Position numbers and translations under genes: made by a program. Source: Bacteroidota bacterium (GTDB taxonomy: Bacteria > Bacteroidota > Bacteroidia > Bacteroidales > UBA4417). Taken from it: DNA of 64,000 bases. Under the pieces are notes generated by a model. That model had not been told where the DNA came from and did no database searches. It saw only the letters and a list, made by a program, of their open reading frames with translations. Shown in pieces: positions 44,449 through 53,348 of the stretch; within the stretch, counting starts at the first letter, position 1; each line of letters opens with the position of its first letter. Where the stretch lies: the NCBI GenBank assembly GCA_013376995.1, contig JACAAZ010000001.1:420957-484956 (forward strand), given 5' to 3'.

Positions 44449-46890
44449 ATGAAAAAATACCTGCTCCTGGCTGCTATTGCCATTTGTATGTCTTTTATGG
44501 CTAATGCTCAGTATACAATATCTGGACTAATCAGGAATGATAAGGAGCCACTTCAGGGGGCTGAGGTAAAATTCCAGGGGACATTCGTTTCAACAGCGTC
44601 TGATCATTCAGGCCGATTCCAGATTAAAAACGTAACTCCCGGTAATTATACGCTGATAGTATCATTTATCGGTTATGAAACTGCTTACCGGGATATCAGG
44701 GTAGATAAATCGCTTGATCTTACATTAGTATTGCAAAACAAGGCAATTCTTACGGAAGAAGTTGAAATTCAATCAACCCGGGCTGGCGAGAAAGAACCAT
44801 TTACTTATCAGAACATTTCTTTCCAATCTTTGGAACCCAACAATTTCGGACAGGATATGCCGGTCTTGCTATCGAATTCCATTTCAACAGTTTCCACCTC
44901 TGACGCAGGAAATGGAGTTGGTTATTCAGCGCTACGGATACGCGGTACTGACATGACCCGTATTAATGTTACCATCAATGGGATACCGCTGAATGACCCG
45001 GAATCACATAATGTCTTTTGGGTTGACCTTCCCGATTTTGCATCTTCCACTGACAATATCCAGGTTCAAAGGGGAGTTGGCACTTCAACGAATGGAGCTG
45101 CAGCCTTTGGTGCCACTATTAATCTTCAGTCATCAGCTATTAAGCAAAATCCTTATGCAACATTATCAAGCTCCTATGGTTCCTTTAACACACTAAAAAA
45201 CTCTATTTCTTTCGGCAGTGGTTTGCTCAAAAATCATTGGGGAATTGATGGACGGATGTCGGGAATCAGTTCAGATGGATATATCGACCGGGCATCATCT
45301 GATCTAAAATCCTATTTCTTTTCGGGAGTTTATTGTGACCAAAAGACAATCCTGCGTTTCAACCTTTTTTCAGGACAAGAAAAAACTTACCAGGCCTGGA
45401 ATGGAATTCCCAAAGATATTCTGGATACCAATCGTACATATAATTCAATGGGCATGTACACAGATGCTTCGGGGAAGGTGAAATATTACAATAATGAGAC
45501 TGACAATTATAAGCAAACGCATTTCCAGGCATTGTTCTCACGGCAGTTGGGTAAAAGCCTGTACCTGAATGCTGCTGCTCATTATACCAGAGGTGCCGGT
45601 TACTATGAAGAGTACAGGGAAGATGATAAACTGGCTTCCTATGGCATTTCTCCTGTTGCACTTCCCGGGCCGTACTATATTATAGCAGGAGATACAACTT
45701 TTGTCCCAGACTCGCTTATTTCAACATCAGACCTTGTGAGGCAAAAATGGCTTGACAATGATTTTTCAGGGATTACCTATTCGCTTAACCTGAACAAGGG
45801 CAAGTTCAAGGCTTCCATTGGCGGTTCAATGAACACATATTCCGGAAGACATTTTGGAAAGGTTATATGGATGCAGTTTGCAGGTAATGCGGAGAATAAT
45901 CATGAATGGTATAGAAGCAAAACGAAGAAGCAGGATCTGAATATTTACACCAAAACCAATTACGGAATCAATTCCTGGATGAACCTGTTTCTTGATCTTC
46001 AGTTCAGATACATTAAATATTCCATAAAAGGAATAGATGATGATTTTAGAATCATCAGCCAGGATCACGATTTTTCATTTTTCAACCCTAAGGCTGGTGC
46101 ATATTTAATAATAAGTCAGAGTCAGTCAGCTTACTTGTCATTCGGGATAGCCAACCGGGAACCCAACAGGGACAATTTTGTAGATGCAAATCCGCTTAAA
46201 GCTACTCCCAAACCTGAGCGGTTATATGACCTGGAAGTTGGTCACCACCTGTCTCTTAACAACATCGAACTGAATACGAACCTGTTCTATATGAATTATC
46301 ATGACCAACTGGCACTTACCGGAGCGATTAATGATGTTGGTGCTGCCATTATGGAAAATGTTCCTGAAAGTTACCGAATGGGGGTGGAAAGCAGCTTGTT
46401 GGCAAATTTTCCCAATGAAATTCATTTACAGATAAATGCAACTTATAGTATTAATAAGATCAGGTCATTTACTGAATATGTTGATAATTGGGATACCTGG
46501 GGACAGGAAAAGATCCTGCACAAGAATACTGACCTTGCATTTTCTCCATCCTGGATTGCAGGTGGCTTATTAAAATGGGATTTTTGCAAAAATGGGTATA
46601 TAAGCCTTAATTCAAAATTTGTTGGCAAACAATTCATTGACAATACTTCAGATAATGGCCGATCGCTGCATGCCTATATTGTCCATGACCTGGGTATCTC
46701 CTACTCTATTCAAACCAGCCTGTTCAGTTCAGTGGAATTAAACTTCAAAGTCAACAACTTCCTGAATGAAAAATACGAATCCAATGCCTGGGTATACAGG
46801 TATTATGAATCCGATTCATTCCATGTGATGGATGGCTATTTCCCGCAAGCCGGGCTAAATCTGATGGCTGGGGTGAATATCAAATTCTAA
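44449..46890 (+). CDS. TonB-dependent receptor, predicted thiamin uptake
   Basis: 813 residues from the ATG at 44449 (MKKYLLLAAIAICMSFMANAQ, signal peptide). An in-frame ATG at 44401 lies inside the riboswitch tail and lacks a signal-like start. A carboxypeptidase-regulatory-like domain at about residues 21-100 (SGLIRNDKEPLQGAEV) is followed by the plug (about 115-230: RIRGTDMTRINVTINGIPLNDPESHNVFW) and a beta-barrel ending in Phe. It transports a ligand across the outer membrane using TonB energy. Control by the TPP riboswitch argues for thiamin or a thiamin precursor as ligand, as predicted for THI-regulated receptors in Bacteroidota. No inner-membrane transporter follows. Confidence 0.92.
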   Translation: MKKYLLLAAIAICMSFMANAQYTISGLIRNDKEPLQGAEVKFQGTFVSTASDHSGRFQIKNVTPGNYTLIVSFIGYETAYRDIRVDKSLDLTLVLQNKAILTEEVEIQSTRAGEKEPFTYQNISFQSLEPNNFGQDMPVLLSNSISTVSTSDAGNGVGYSALRIRGTDMTRINVTINGIPLNDPESHNVFWVDLPDFASSTDNIQVQRGVGTSTNGAAAFGATINLQSSAIKQNPYATLSSSYGSFNTLKNSISFGSGLLKNHWGIDGRMSGISSDGYIDRASSDLKSYFFSGVYCDQKTILRFNLFSGQEKTYQAWNGIPKDILDTNRTYNSMGMYTDASGKVKYYNNETDNYKQTHFQALFSRQLGKSLYLNAAAHYTRGAGYYEEYREDDKLASYGISPVALPGPYYIIAGDTTFVPDSLISTSDLVRQKWLDNDFSGITYSLNLNKGKFKASIGGSMNTYSGRHFGKVIWMQFAGNAENNHEWYRSKTKKQDLNIYTKTNYGINSWMNLFLDLQFRYIKYSIKGIDDDFRIISQDHDFSFFNPKAGAYLIISQSQSAYLSFGIANREPNRDNFVDANPLKATPKPERLYDLEVGHHLSLNNIELNTNLFYMNYHDQLALTGAINDVGAAIMENVPESYRMGVESSLLANFPNEIHLQINATYSINKIRSFTEYVDNWDTWGQEKILHKNTDLAFSPSWIAGGLLKWDFCKNGYISLNSKFVGKQFIDNTSDNGRSLHAYIVHDLGISYSIQTSLFSSVELNFKVNNFLNEKYESNAWVYRYYESDSFHVMDGYFPQAGLNLMAGVNIKF

Positions 46891-47360
46891 TTCGCATGGG
46901 TAGCTGAATCGGCTTTCTGTACTTTAATTATATTCGCTTCATGTATAAAGAAGATGAGGTATTTTTAGCGGGAAGCTAACAGTCTATTTAGAAATCAATA
47001 TCAATAAAAACTGGAAAAATATCATCCTGTATTTCCATATTTTCCTGATTTAAAGCATCATCGATCCTTTTATTTATTAATTGGTGATTCTAAATTACTT
47101 GGATAAGCGGGGAAAACACCTCCCACTTTCAATCATTCTCCAGCTTAATTTGTTAATAAAGAATTATTGCATTTGGCAAACTGCATAATACTTGTAAATA
47201 CTTTTTAATTAACTAACTGGAAACCAAGGGAATTATGCTGCAATAATTCCAGTCAATCATAACTTCTGAAACACTCTTGAGCATTAATGATTTGTAAATA
47301 AACCGTTAGGCTAATGTGTGCGCATGCTAGCATACTTCGTCAAACTCAAAACAAAACCCA
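46891..47360. other. intergenic region without a recognisable gene
   Basis: About 470 bp between two plus-strand genes. It holds no clear terminator for the receptor. A short palindrome ATGCTAGCAT is near 47324 and a poor -7-like TACTTCG follows it, close to the start of the next gene. Confidence 0.45.
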
Positions 47361-49913
47361 ATGGCAAAACGACTTACACTTATCTCATTGATTGTTACAG
47401 CTTTAGTTAATATTTTAGCTGCCCAATCAACTGACTCCACCCGTCTTCAACCAATAGCACATGACTCATCAAGAGTTATCCAGACGCCAACCCGACAGGT
47501 AAACCCAATCTTCCCTGCAAGTGGAGGAACCTATATAGATGCTACAAGTACATTATTACCCTATTTTGGATACTCAATTTCCGGTGCAGGAAAAGCTTAT
47601 ACCATGTATAATGGAAATACCAATCAATTTGAATATCACCAGAGCAGTGATGTAACTCCTGATTTTTTGATAAGTGGAAATTCAAAAGCTGTCTTCAATA
47701 CATCATTTCTGGGTTTGGGAACGTCATCTGCTACTAATTCCTTTACCGGGCTTACCCTGAAAAATCCTACCAACTCGTATTGGGGAATGTATATTGATGC
47801 AGGTATAACGGGCGCTCCTTTTTATGGATACGCTTTAAATGGAAACCCTGTTGCTTATACTCAGTTTAATGGTTCGACAAATCAATTCGAATATTATCAT
47901 AACAATGGCTTCAATCCTGATTTCCTCATCAGTTCATCTACTGCGGCCTTTCAAAACACTTCCTTTTTTGGTATTGGAACAACAACTCCAACAACTACCT
48001 TTACAGGACTTAGCTTAAAAAACAATACGAATAACTGGTGGGGAATGTATGTTGATGCAGGGGCAACAGGTTCACCTTTCTATGGGTATGCATTAAACGG
48101 GGTATCCACTGCTTACACACAATATAGCGGGACAACAAATCAATTGGAATATTACCATTCCAACCCCTCTAACCCTGATTTCCTGATGAGTTCTACCAAG
48201 GCAGCCTATCCGTTTACTAACTTTTTTGGAATTGGTACCTCTTCGCCTACTACGCCATTCACAGGACTTTCGCTAAAAAATAACACGAACAACTGGTGGG
48301 GAATGTACATTGATGCAGGAACAACCGGTTCTCCTTTTTATGGTTATGCCCTAAACGGAGTTGCTACTGCCTATACCCAATTCAGCGGAACCAGCAACCA
48401 GTATGAATATTATCATTCTAATCCAAGCATACCCGATTTTCTAATTGGCACAACAAATGCAGCTTTTCCTGCCACTACATTCCTGGGAATAGGAACCACT
48501 ACTCCAACAACTGGATTCACTGGACTTTCACTGAAAAAAAACGCCAATAGTTTCTGGGGAATGTATATCGATGCAGGAGCAACCGGGCAGCCATTTTACG
48601 GATATGCTCTCAATGGAACAGCTGTTGCTTACACTCAATACAATGGCGTAACAGGCCAATTCGAGTACCATCATACTACTGATGCCACTCCTGATTTCCT
48701 GATCAGCTCAACAAATGCGGCCTTTCCTGCCACTACATTCCTGGGAATAGGAACTACTACTCCCACTACCGGATTTACAGGTCTTTCACTGAAAAAAAAT
48801 ACCAATGGTTTCTGGGGAATGTATATTGATGCAGGAGCAAGCGGGCAGCCTTTTTACGGATATGCTCTCAATGGTACAGCTGTTGCTTACACGCAATACA
48901 ATGCCGTTACAGGTCAATTCGAGTATCACCATACTACCGATGCCACTCCTGATTTCCTGATTAGCTCAACGAATGCGGCTTTTCCGGCTACTTCATTCCT
49001 TGGTATCGGAACAACAACTCCCACCACCGGTTTTACAGGCCTGGCTCTAAAAAGTGCAGCTAACTCCTTCTGGGGAATGTACATAGATGCAGGTGCCACA
49101 GGAGCTCCCTTTTACGGGTACGCGCTCAGCGGAACAGCAAAAGCCTATACCCAGTTCAGTGGAACTGCAAACCAGTTTGAATACCATCAAAGCAGTGATG
49201 CAATACCTGATTTCTACATCAATGGTAATACAAAAGCTGTGTTTAATACCTCCTTTGTTGGCATAGGTACGGGCACTGCAACAACCGCCGCTACAGGATT
49301 TGCTATTAAAAGCGCTGTAAATGGGTATTATGGGATGTATGTGGACGCCGGCTCTACCGGGCAGCCTTTTTATGGTTATGCGCTTAATGGAAGTGCAAAG
49401 GCCTGGACAGACATAAACGGAAGCAACAATAACTGGGAGTTGTATTATAACGGCGTGCAGATTGCTGTGAATTCATCCGGCAATGTTGGATTAGGAACAC
49501 CTTCACCAGCCCAGAAGCTGGATGTTAACGGCACTATTCATGCAACTAACCTGAACGGAGGTGCTACAAGCCTTAGTACTGATGCCTCTGGCAATATCAT
49601 AAGGACTCCATCTGATGCCCGATTGAAATGCAAGGTTACAGCCATTGAAGATCCGTTGGATAAGGTTATGCAATTGCAGGGAGTCAGCTATAATTTTATT
49701 GATGCAGACCGGTTTGGCAGCCAGCGGCAAATGGGATTCCTGGCACAGGACCTGGAAAAAGTAGTCCCGGAAACTGTCAGTTCAGGTGGCGAATATAAAT
49801 CTGTTAACTACCAGGAAATTACCGCTTTGTTGACAGAAGCCGTCAAAGCTCAGCAAAAGATCATTGACCAACTGCAGGAACGTATTGAACAATTGGAAGA
49901 ATCGAAGAAATAG
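47361..49913 (+). CDS. secreted repetitive protein with S74 intramolecular chaperone domain
   Basis: 850 residues. The signal peptide is residues 1-21 (ending ILAAQ). Seven repeats of 86 residues and a leading partial unit share FLGIGTTTPTTGFTGLSLK, WGMYIDAGATGQPFYGYALNG and QFEYHH...PDFLI. A linker (LDVNGTIHATNLNGG) leads to SDARLKCKVTAIEDPLDKV, GFLAQDLEKVVPE and YKSVNYQEITALLTEAVKAQQ, the Peptidase_S74/endosialidase chaperone that trimerises and autocleaves at the Ser of SDARLK. A final coiled coil closes the protein. Bacteroidota have many such chromosomal proteins; the trimeric stalk suggests a surface fibre. No T9SS domain is seen, so export beyond the periplasm is unexplained. Confidence 0.9.
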   Translation: MAKRLTLISLIVTALVNILAAQSTDSTRLQPIAHDSSRVIQTPTRQVNPIFPASGGTYIDATSTLLPYFGYSISGAGKAYTMYNGNTNQFEYHQSSDVTPDFLISGNSKAVFNTSFLGLGTSSATNSFTGLTLKNPTNSYWGMYIDAGITGAPFYGYALNGNPVAYTQFNGSTNQFEYYHNNGFNPDFLISSSTAAFQNTSFFGIGTTTPTTTFTGLSLKNNTNNWWGMYVDAGATGSPFYGYALNGVSTAYTQYSGTTNQLEYYHSNPSNPDFLMSSTKAAYPFTNFFGIGTSSPTTPFTGLSLKNNTNNWWGMYIDAGTTGSPFYGYALNGVATAYTQFSGTSNQYEYYHSNPSIPDFLIGTTNAAFPATTFLGIGTTTPTTGFTGLSLKKNANSFWGMYIDAGATGQPFYGYALNGTAVAYTQYNGVTGQFEYHHTTDATPDFLISSTNAAFPATTFLGIGTTTPTTGFTGLSLKKNTNGFWGMYIDAGASGQPFYGYALNGTAVAYTQYNAVTGQFEYHHTTDATPDFLISSTNAAFPATSFLGIGTTTPTTGFTGLALKSAANSFWGMYIDAGATGAPFYGYALSGTAKAYTQFSGTANQFEYHQSSDAIPDFYINGNTKAVFNTSFVGIGTGTATTAATGFAIKSAVNGYYGMYVDAGSTGQPFYGYALNGSAKAWTDINGSNNNWELYYNGVQIAVNSSGNVGLGTPSPAQKLDVNGTIHATNLNGGATSLSTDASGNIIRTPSDARLKCKVTAIEDPLDKVMQLQGVSYNFIDADRFGSQRQMGFLAQDLEKVVPETVSSGGEYKSVNYQEITALLTEAVKAQQKIIDQLQERIEQLEESKK
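47703..49480 (+). repeat. seven 258-bp coding repeats
   Basis: Units start at 47703, 47961, 48219, 48477, 48735, 48993 and 49251, strictly 258 bp apart. Units at 48477 and 48735 are nearly identical over their length, pointing to recent duplication. The last unit (49251) diverges after its first 60 residues. Confidence 0.9.
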
Positions 49914-50063
49914 TTAAAGACAACAGCTGCATGGTGTAATTAGCATTTTCATTCAGGTCATTGAAGAGATCAGCAAAAATTAAATTTGAATTTTGAGATT
50001 TGACATTCAGTCCGCTGAACTCATAATTGAATAAGGTTGTCGGTCCTGCTGGCAACCTTTTCT

Positions 50064-50071
50064 TATCTTTG
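50064..50071 (+). promoter_or_regulatory. -7 promoter element of smpB
   Basis: TATCTTTG matches TAnnTTTG and ends 7 nt before the ATG at 50079, so transcription should begin at or just before the start codon. A TTG at 50037-50039 is 24 bp upstream. Confidence 0.55.
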
Positions 50072-50078
50072 CAGCATT

Positions 50079-50537
50079 ATGGCTACAACTCCCGTACAGA
50101 TCAGGATTAAAAACAAGAAGGCATGGTATGAATACCTGCTGCTTGAGGATTTCGTTGCGGGAATTGTTCTCACAGGTACTGAAATAAAATCCATCAGGGA
50201 GGGGAAAGTAAATCTGACCGACAGCTATTGCACTTTCGACAGCAATGAATTGTTTGTTTTGAACATGCATATTGCTGAATACAAGTATGGTAACCAGTTC
50301 AATCATGAGCCCAAGCGCCCTCGTAAACTTTTGCTGAAACGAAGGGAGCTGAATAAGATCCAGGGGAAAGCCCGGGACAAGGGGGTTACAGTTGTGCCTA
50401 CTGAACTCTATATAAATGAGGAAGGCCTGGCCAAGCTTAATATCCATATTGCACGTGGAAAGAAGACATACGATAAGAGGGAATCCTTGAAGAATAAAGA
50501 CCAGAAACGGGAGATTGAGAGAAGGCATGAAGAGTGA
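50079..50537 (+). CDS. smpB: SsrA-binding protein SmpB
   Basis: 152 residues. The ATG at 50079 gives the normal N-terminus; an upstream in-frame TTG at 50037 would add a stretch lying within the promoter. Motifs are IKNKKAWYEYLLLEDFVAGIVLTGTEIKSIREGKVNLTDSYC, RPRKLLLKRREL and the basic C-terminal tail (KKTYDKRESLKNKDQKREIERR). SmpB brings tmRNA to stalled ribosomes for trans-translation. The stop codon directly abuts a tandem array of 16-bp repeats. Confidence 0.97.
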   Translation: MATTPVQIRIKNKKAWYEYLLLEDFVAGIVLTGTEIKSIREGKVNLTDSYCTFDSNELFVLNMHIAEYKYGNQFNHEPKRPRKLLLKRRELNKIQGKARDKGVTVVPTELYINEEGLAKLNIHIARGKKTYDKRESLKNKDQKREIERRHEE

Positions 50538-50667
50538 AAGGGTTCGGCGTTGGAAGGGTTCGGCGTTGGAAGGGTTTGGCGTTGGAAGGGTTTGGCGTTG
50601 GAAGGGTTTGGCGTTGGAAGGGTTAGGCGTTGGAAGGGTTGGGCGTTGGAAAGGTTTGGCGTTGAGG
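50536..50667 (+). repeat. 16-bp tandem repeat array (8 copies)
   Basis: The unit GGCGTTGGAAGGGTTT starts at 50546, 50562, 50578, 50594, 50610, 50626, 50642 and 50658, at a strict 16-bp period. Variation is mostly in the GGTT-N-GGCG junction (C, T, A or G). The array starts at the smpB stop codon. A 14-bp inverted copy (AACGCCAAACCCTT) occurs at 52639-52652. Confidence 0.93.
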
Positions 50668-50752
50668 TAGTTGGTAAGAATTGGGGTATTTCACGGTTGA
50701 TTTCATATACATATTGTGGAAAGAAGAGTTACGTTTAAACAAAAATAATTCT

Positions 50753-51286
50753 ATGAAGATCATCATTTCGACCTTGCTGGTCATGGTATATTTCAGTGCA
50801 CATTGCTTCGGTCAAACTGAAGCCCCTGCGGCGAATGCAGAAGTCAAGTGGTATCCTTTTGAAGAAGGCATGAAACTGGCCGGCAAGAAGCACAAGTACG
50901 TTATTGTTGATATCTATACAGATTGGTGTGGATGGTGCAAAAAGATGGACAATGAAACTTTCCGGGATCCATCTATAGTTTCCTACCTTAATGAGAATTT
51001 TGTAGCAATAAAACTGAATGCTGAAGGCAAGGAACCTATTGCTTTCAATGGAAATATCTATACCAACCCGGAACCAAACAAATCGAGGTCCACTCATCAA
51101 CTTGCAGCACAACTTGCCGGAAACCGGTTAGCATATCCCACTTATATTTACCTTGACTCCAAAGGAAAGAGCATTACAGGCACGCAAGGTTATTCACAGC
51201 CCGAAGACCTGCTGCCCCTGCTTCGGTATATTGGTACCGGATCTTATAAAACCCAGACCTGGAAGGAGTTTACAGGATTGAAGTAA
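50753..51286 (+). CDS. secreted thioredoxin-like protein
   Basis: 177 residues from the ATG at 50753; a longer frame upstream lacks a signal-like start. The signal peptide ends near HCFGQ. The thioredoxin fold has the redox motif DWCGWCKKMDNETF near residues 60-73 (CGWC), then YLNENFVAIKLNAEG and a YPTYIYLDSKGK segment with the cis-Pro. It resembles Thioredoxin_7/DUF255-type proteins. It probably reduces or exchanges disulfides in the periplasm. An intrinsic terminator follows, so it is transcribed alone. Confidence 0.9.
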   Translation: MKIIISTLLVMVYFSAHCFGQTEAPAANAEVKWYPFEEGMKLAGKKHKYVIVDIYTDWCGWCKKMDNETFRDPSIVSYLNENFVAIKLNAEGKEPIAFNGNIYTNPEPNKSRSTHQLAAQLAGNRLAYPTYIYLDSKGKSITGTQGYSQPEDLLPLLRYIGTGSYKTQTWKEFTGLK

Positions 51287-51363
51287 TTACAGCACCTTAT
51301 ATTACCTGAGAGTTACCATAACCGTTTCCCTGTAATTTCTAAAAAGTATTCCACCATGATCAT

Positions 51364-51390
51364 AAGCCTGTCTTATTCACAGGCTTTTTT
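51364..51390 (+). terminator. intrinsic terminator
   Basis: AAGCCTG at 51364-51370 pairs with CAGGCTT at 51379-51385, followed by a T-run. It ends the thioredoxin-like gene. Confidence 0.88.
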
Positions 51391-51408
51391 ATTATGCCTT
51401 GTTTCATC

Positions 51409-51416
51409 TATATTTG
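51409..51416 (+). promoter_or_regulatory. -7 promoter element of the YhdH-type gene
   Basis: TATATTTG fits TAnnTTTG and lies 52 nt before the ATG at 51469. No -33 TTG lies at the usual distance. Confidence 0.5.
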
Positions 51417-51468
51417 TATGAAGCAGATAAAGATCCTGCATATCAAACAATATAACTGTAACCAATAG

Positions 51469-52458
51469 ATGGAAGAATTCAGGGCACTATGGGTATCAGA
51501 GGATGCCAATGGCAATTTTGACCGGAAGATAATTGTGCGAAAAACAACTGTTTTGGAGGAAAAAGGGGTATTAATAAAAGTATCATATTCGTCACTCAAT
51601 TATAAGGATGCCCTTTCCTCAACAGGGAATAAAGGTGTTACCCGCAGGTATCCTCATACACCAGGTATTGATGCTGCCGGAACTGTTGAACAAAGCAATT
51701 CCCCTGATTTTAAGATTGGTGATCCCGTGATTGTTACAGGCTATGACCTGGGAATGAATACTTGCGGAGGATTCGGCGGATATATCAATGTCCCTTCAGG
51801 TTGGGTGGTACCCATGCCTGCAGGACTGTCAGCTGAAGACAGCATGACACTGGGAACTGCAGGATTCACCGCAGCCCTGGCAGTGCATCATTTAATAAGA
51901 AGTGGACAGAAACCAGATTCCGGTAGCATCCTTGTAACCGGGGCATCCGGTGGAGTTGGATGCCTGACTGTTGCATTGTTGTCTGTCCTTGGATTTGAAG
52001 TAATCGCTTCTACCGGGAAACCTGGTCAGCATGATTTATTAAAAAGGCTTGGAGCCAAAACGATCATTGACCGGGCAGAGGTTGACGATAAAACCAACAA
52101 GGCCTTACTGAAGCCCAGATGGTCAGGAGCTATAGATACAGCAGGAGGCAATATCCTTGCAACAGTGCTGAAGGCTTGTGCAGAGCATGGAAACGTTGCC
52201 AGTTGCGGAAATGTAGCTTCTCCCCTGCTGAATACAACGGTATTTCCTTTTATCCTGAATGGTGTGAATTTACTTGGAGTGAATTCTGCAACAACTCCAA
52301 TGGTGTTACGAAAGGAAATCTGGCTAAAACTTGCAAATGAATGGAAAATACCGCATTTGGCTGCAATCAGGCAGGTAACATCTATAGATGGATTGGAAGA
52401 TTGGATCCAGAGGATTTTGAAGGGAGAAGTGGCAGGGAGAGTTGTAGTGAGGCATTAG
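51469..52458 (+). CDS. YhdH/AcuI-family NADPH-dependent oxidoreductase
   Basis: 329 residues, zinc-free medium-chain dehydrogenase/reductase fold. YSSLNYKDALSSTGNKGVTRRYPHTPGIDAAG is the substrate-domain signature of the YhdH/YhfP group. VTGASGGVGCLTVALL is the Rossmann nucleotide motif, and GCLxxxLLxxLGF and ASTGKPGQHDLLKRLGA fit NADPH binding. Relatives reduce acryloyl-CoA or similar enones. The exact substrate is not evident. It stands alone, with repeat-rich non-coding DNA downstream. Confidence 0.92.
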   Translation: MEEFRALWVSEDANGNFDRKIIVRKTTVLEEKGVLIKVSYSSLNYKDALSSTGNKGVTRRYPHTPGIDAAGTVEQSNSPDFKIGDPVIVTGYDLGMNTCGGFGGYINVPSGWVVPMPAGLSAEDSMTLGTAGFTAALAVHHLIRSGQKPDSGSILVTGASGGVGCLTVALLSVLGFEVIASTGKPGQHDLLKRLGAKTIIDRAEVDDKTNKALLKPRWSGAIDTAGGNILATVLKACAEHGNVASCGNVASPLLNTTVFPFILNGVNLLGVNSATTPMVLRKEIWLKLANEWKIPHLAAIRQVTSIDGLEDWIQRILKGEVAGRVVVRH

Positions 52459-52708
52459 GGGGAGCTGGGAGCCGGGAGTCAGAAGTCAGAAGTTGGAGGT
52501 AGGAAGCTGGAAGCTAGTAGCAGGAAGCTAGTGGGAGTCAGAATGCAGTGAGCTGGAAGCAATAGGTTATGAGAGCGTGAGGGCGAGAGAGCGTGAGGGC
52601 GAGAATAAAATAACGAAACTTTAACCTTTTAATCCTTGAACGCCAAACCCTTTAAATGTCAAACAGTAGCTACAACAAGCAACCAATAACCAATCCGTCA
52701 GCTGACGG
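52459..52708. repeat. purine-rich quasi-repeats and a palindrome
   Basis: 52460-52610 is built of variants of GGAAGCTGGAAG, GGGAGTCAGAAG and GAGAGCGTGAGGGC. Then come an inverted 14-bp copy of the smpB tandem unit (52639-52652), low-complexity CAATAAC words and the perfect palindrome CCGTCAGCTGACGG at 52695-52708. The same sequence types recur at 58440-58640 within the complex I operon. No coding frame is seen. Confidence 0.75.
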
Positions 52709-52729
52709 AATCAACTAATCCCCAATTCT

Positions 52730-53089
52730 CTAGTGCCCAGCGTGATCAGGATCATCAGACTTCTTACAGCAGGGAGGCAATTTCTTATAGGCAGCTTCCA
52801 CAGCTGGAATTGAATCGGCATCATAACCCACTGCAGCAACGGCCAAACGTATTTTATCCGGGGTTGTCTTACCTATCTTATAGATTACAGTCAACACTTT
52901 TGAGTCAACATCCAGGTTTGACTTCACAACCCCCTTTTCATAGGCCATTGCAGTTTCCAGCCTTGTTTTGCATTGTCCGCACTGGGCTGAAGTCAGTATC
53001 TTCAATTCTTCTGTTTTCTTGCCAGCCTGTGCATAAGCAGATGCGGACAGGGAAAAAATGATCATTATCAAAAAGAGTGTCCTGTTCAT
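52730..53089 (-). CDS. periplasmic heavy-metal-associated (HMA-like) protein
   Basis: 119 residues, with a signal peptide over residues 1-20 (ending AYAQ). The domain ELKILTSAQCGQCKTRLETAM, followed by a strand with VVKSNLDVDSKVLTV and a helix, matches the HMA ferredoxin-like fold. Its CGQC binds a soft metal such as copper. The C-terminus adds CCKK and HAGH, further ligands. The location suggests a periplasmic metal chaperone. The start codon is about 260 bp from nuoA and divergent, with no clear functional link. Confidence 0.87.
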   Translation of the reverse strand: MNRTLFLIMIIFSLSASAYAQAGKKTEELKILTSAQCGQCKTRLETAMAYEKGVVKSNLDVDSKVLTVIYKIGKTTPDKIRLAVAAVGYDADSIPAVEAAYKKLPPCCKKSDDPDHAGH

Positions 53090-53287
53090 GATTAAAGCTA
53101 TTGTTTTAGTTTATGTACCATCCAAGCCTGGAAGCGACAATTGATTTTGCAAAGGAAGTGAATCTAATATCATGAGATTGTTTTTTAACATCCGGATAAC
53201 AATTTTTCTCCTGATCACCATCATTTTCACCAAAATTCACTACTTAGATTGAATCTAAATTTCAAAAATATTCAAATACCTAGATAC

Positions 53288-53314
53288 TTTGATTTTTACA
53301 ATTCAATACTTTCG
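53288..53314 (+). promoter_or_regulatory. possible promoter of the nuo operon
   Basis: TTTG at 53288-53291 and TACTTTCG at 53307-53314 resemble the -33 and -7 elements, with one mismatch in the latter and a 15-bp spacer. The nuoA ATG is 35 nt downstream. Confidence 0.4.
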
Positions 53315-53348
53315 CATTCGTAAAATATTCACCTGAATTATAGAAATT

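Noticed and set aside
47323-47334. Palindrome ATGCTAGCAT before the S74 protein gene considered as an operator
   Set aside because: It is only 10 bp, is single-copy in the window, and has no linked regulator.
50536-50667. CRISPR-like appearance of the regular 16-bp array
   Set aside because: Units are contiguous with no unique spacers, are too short for CRISPR repeats, and no cas gene is near.
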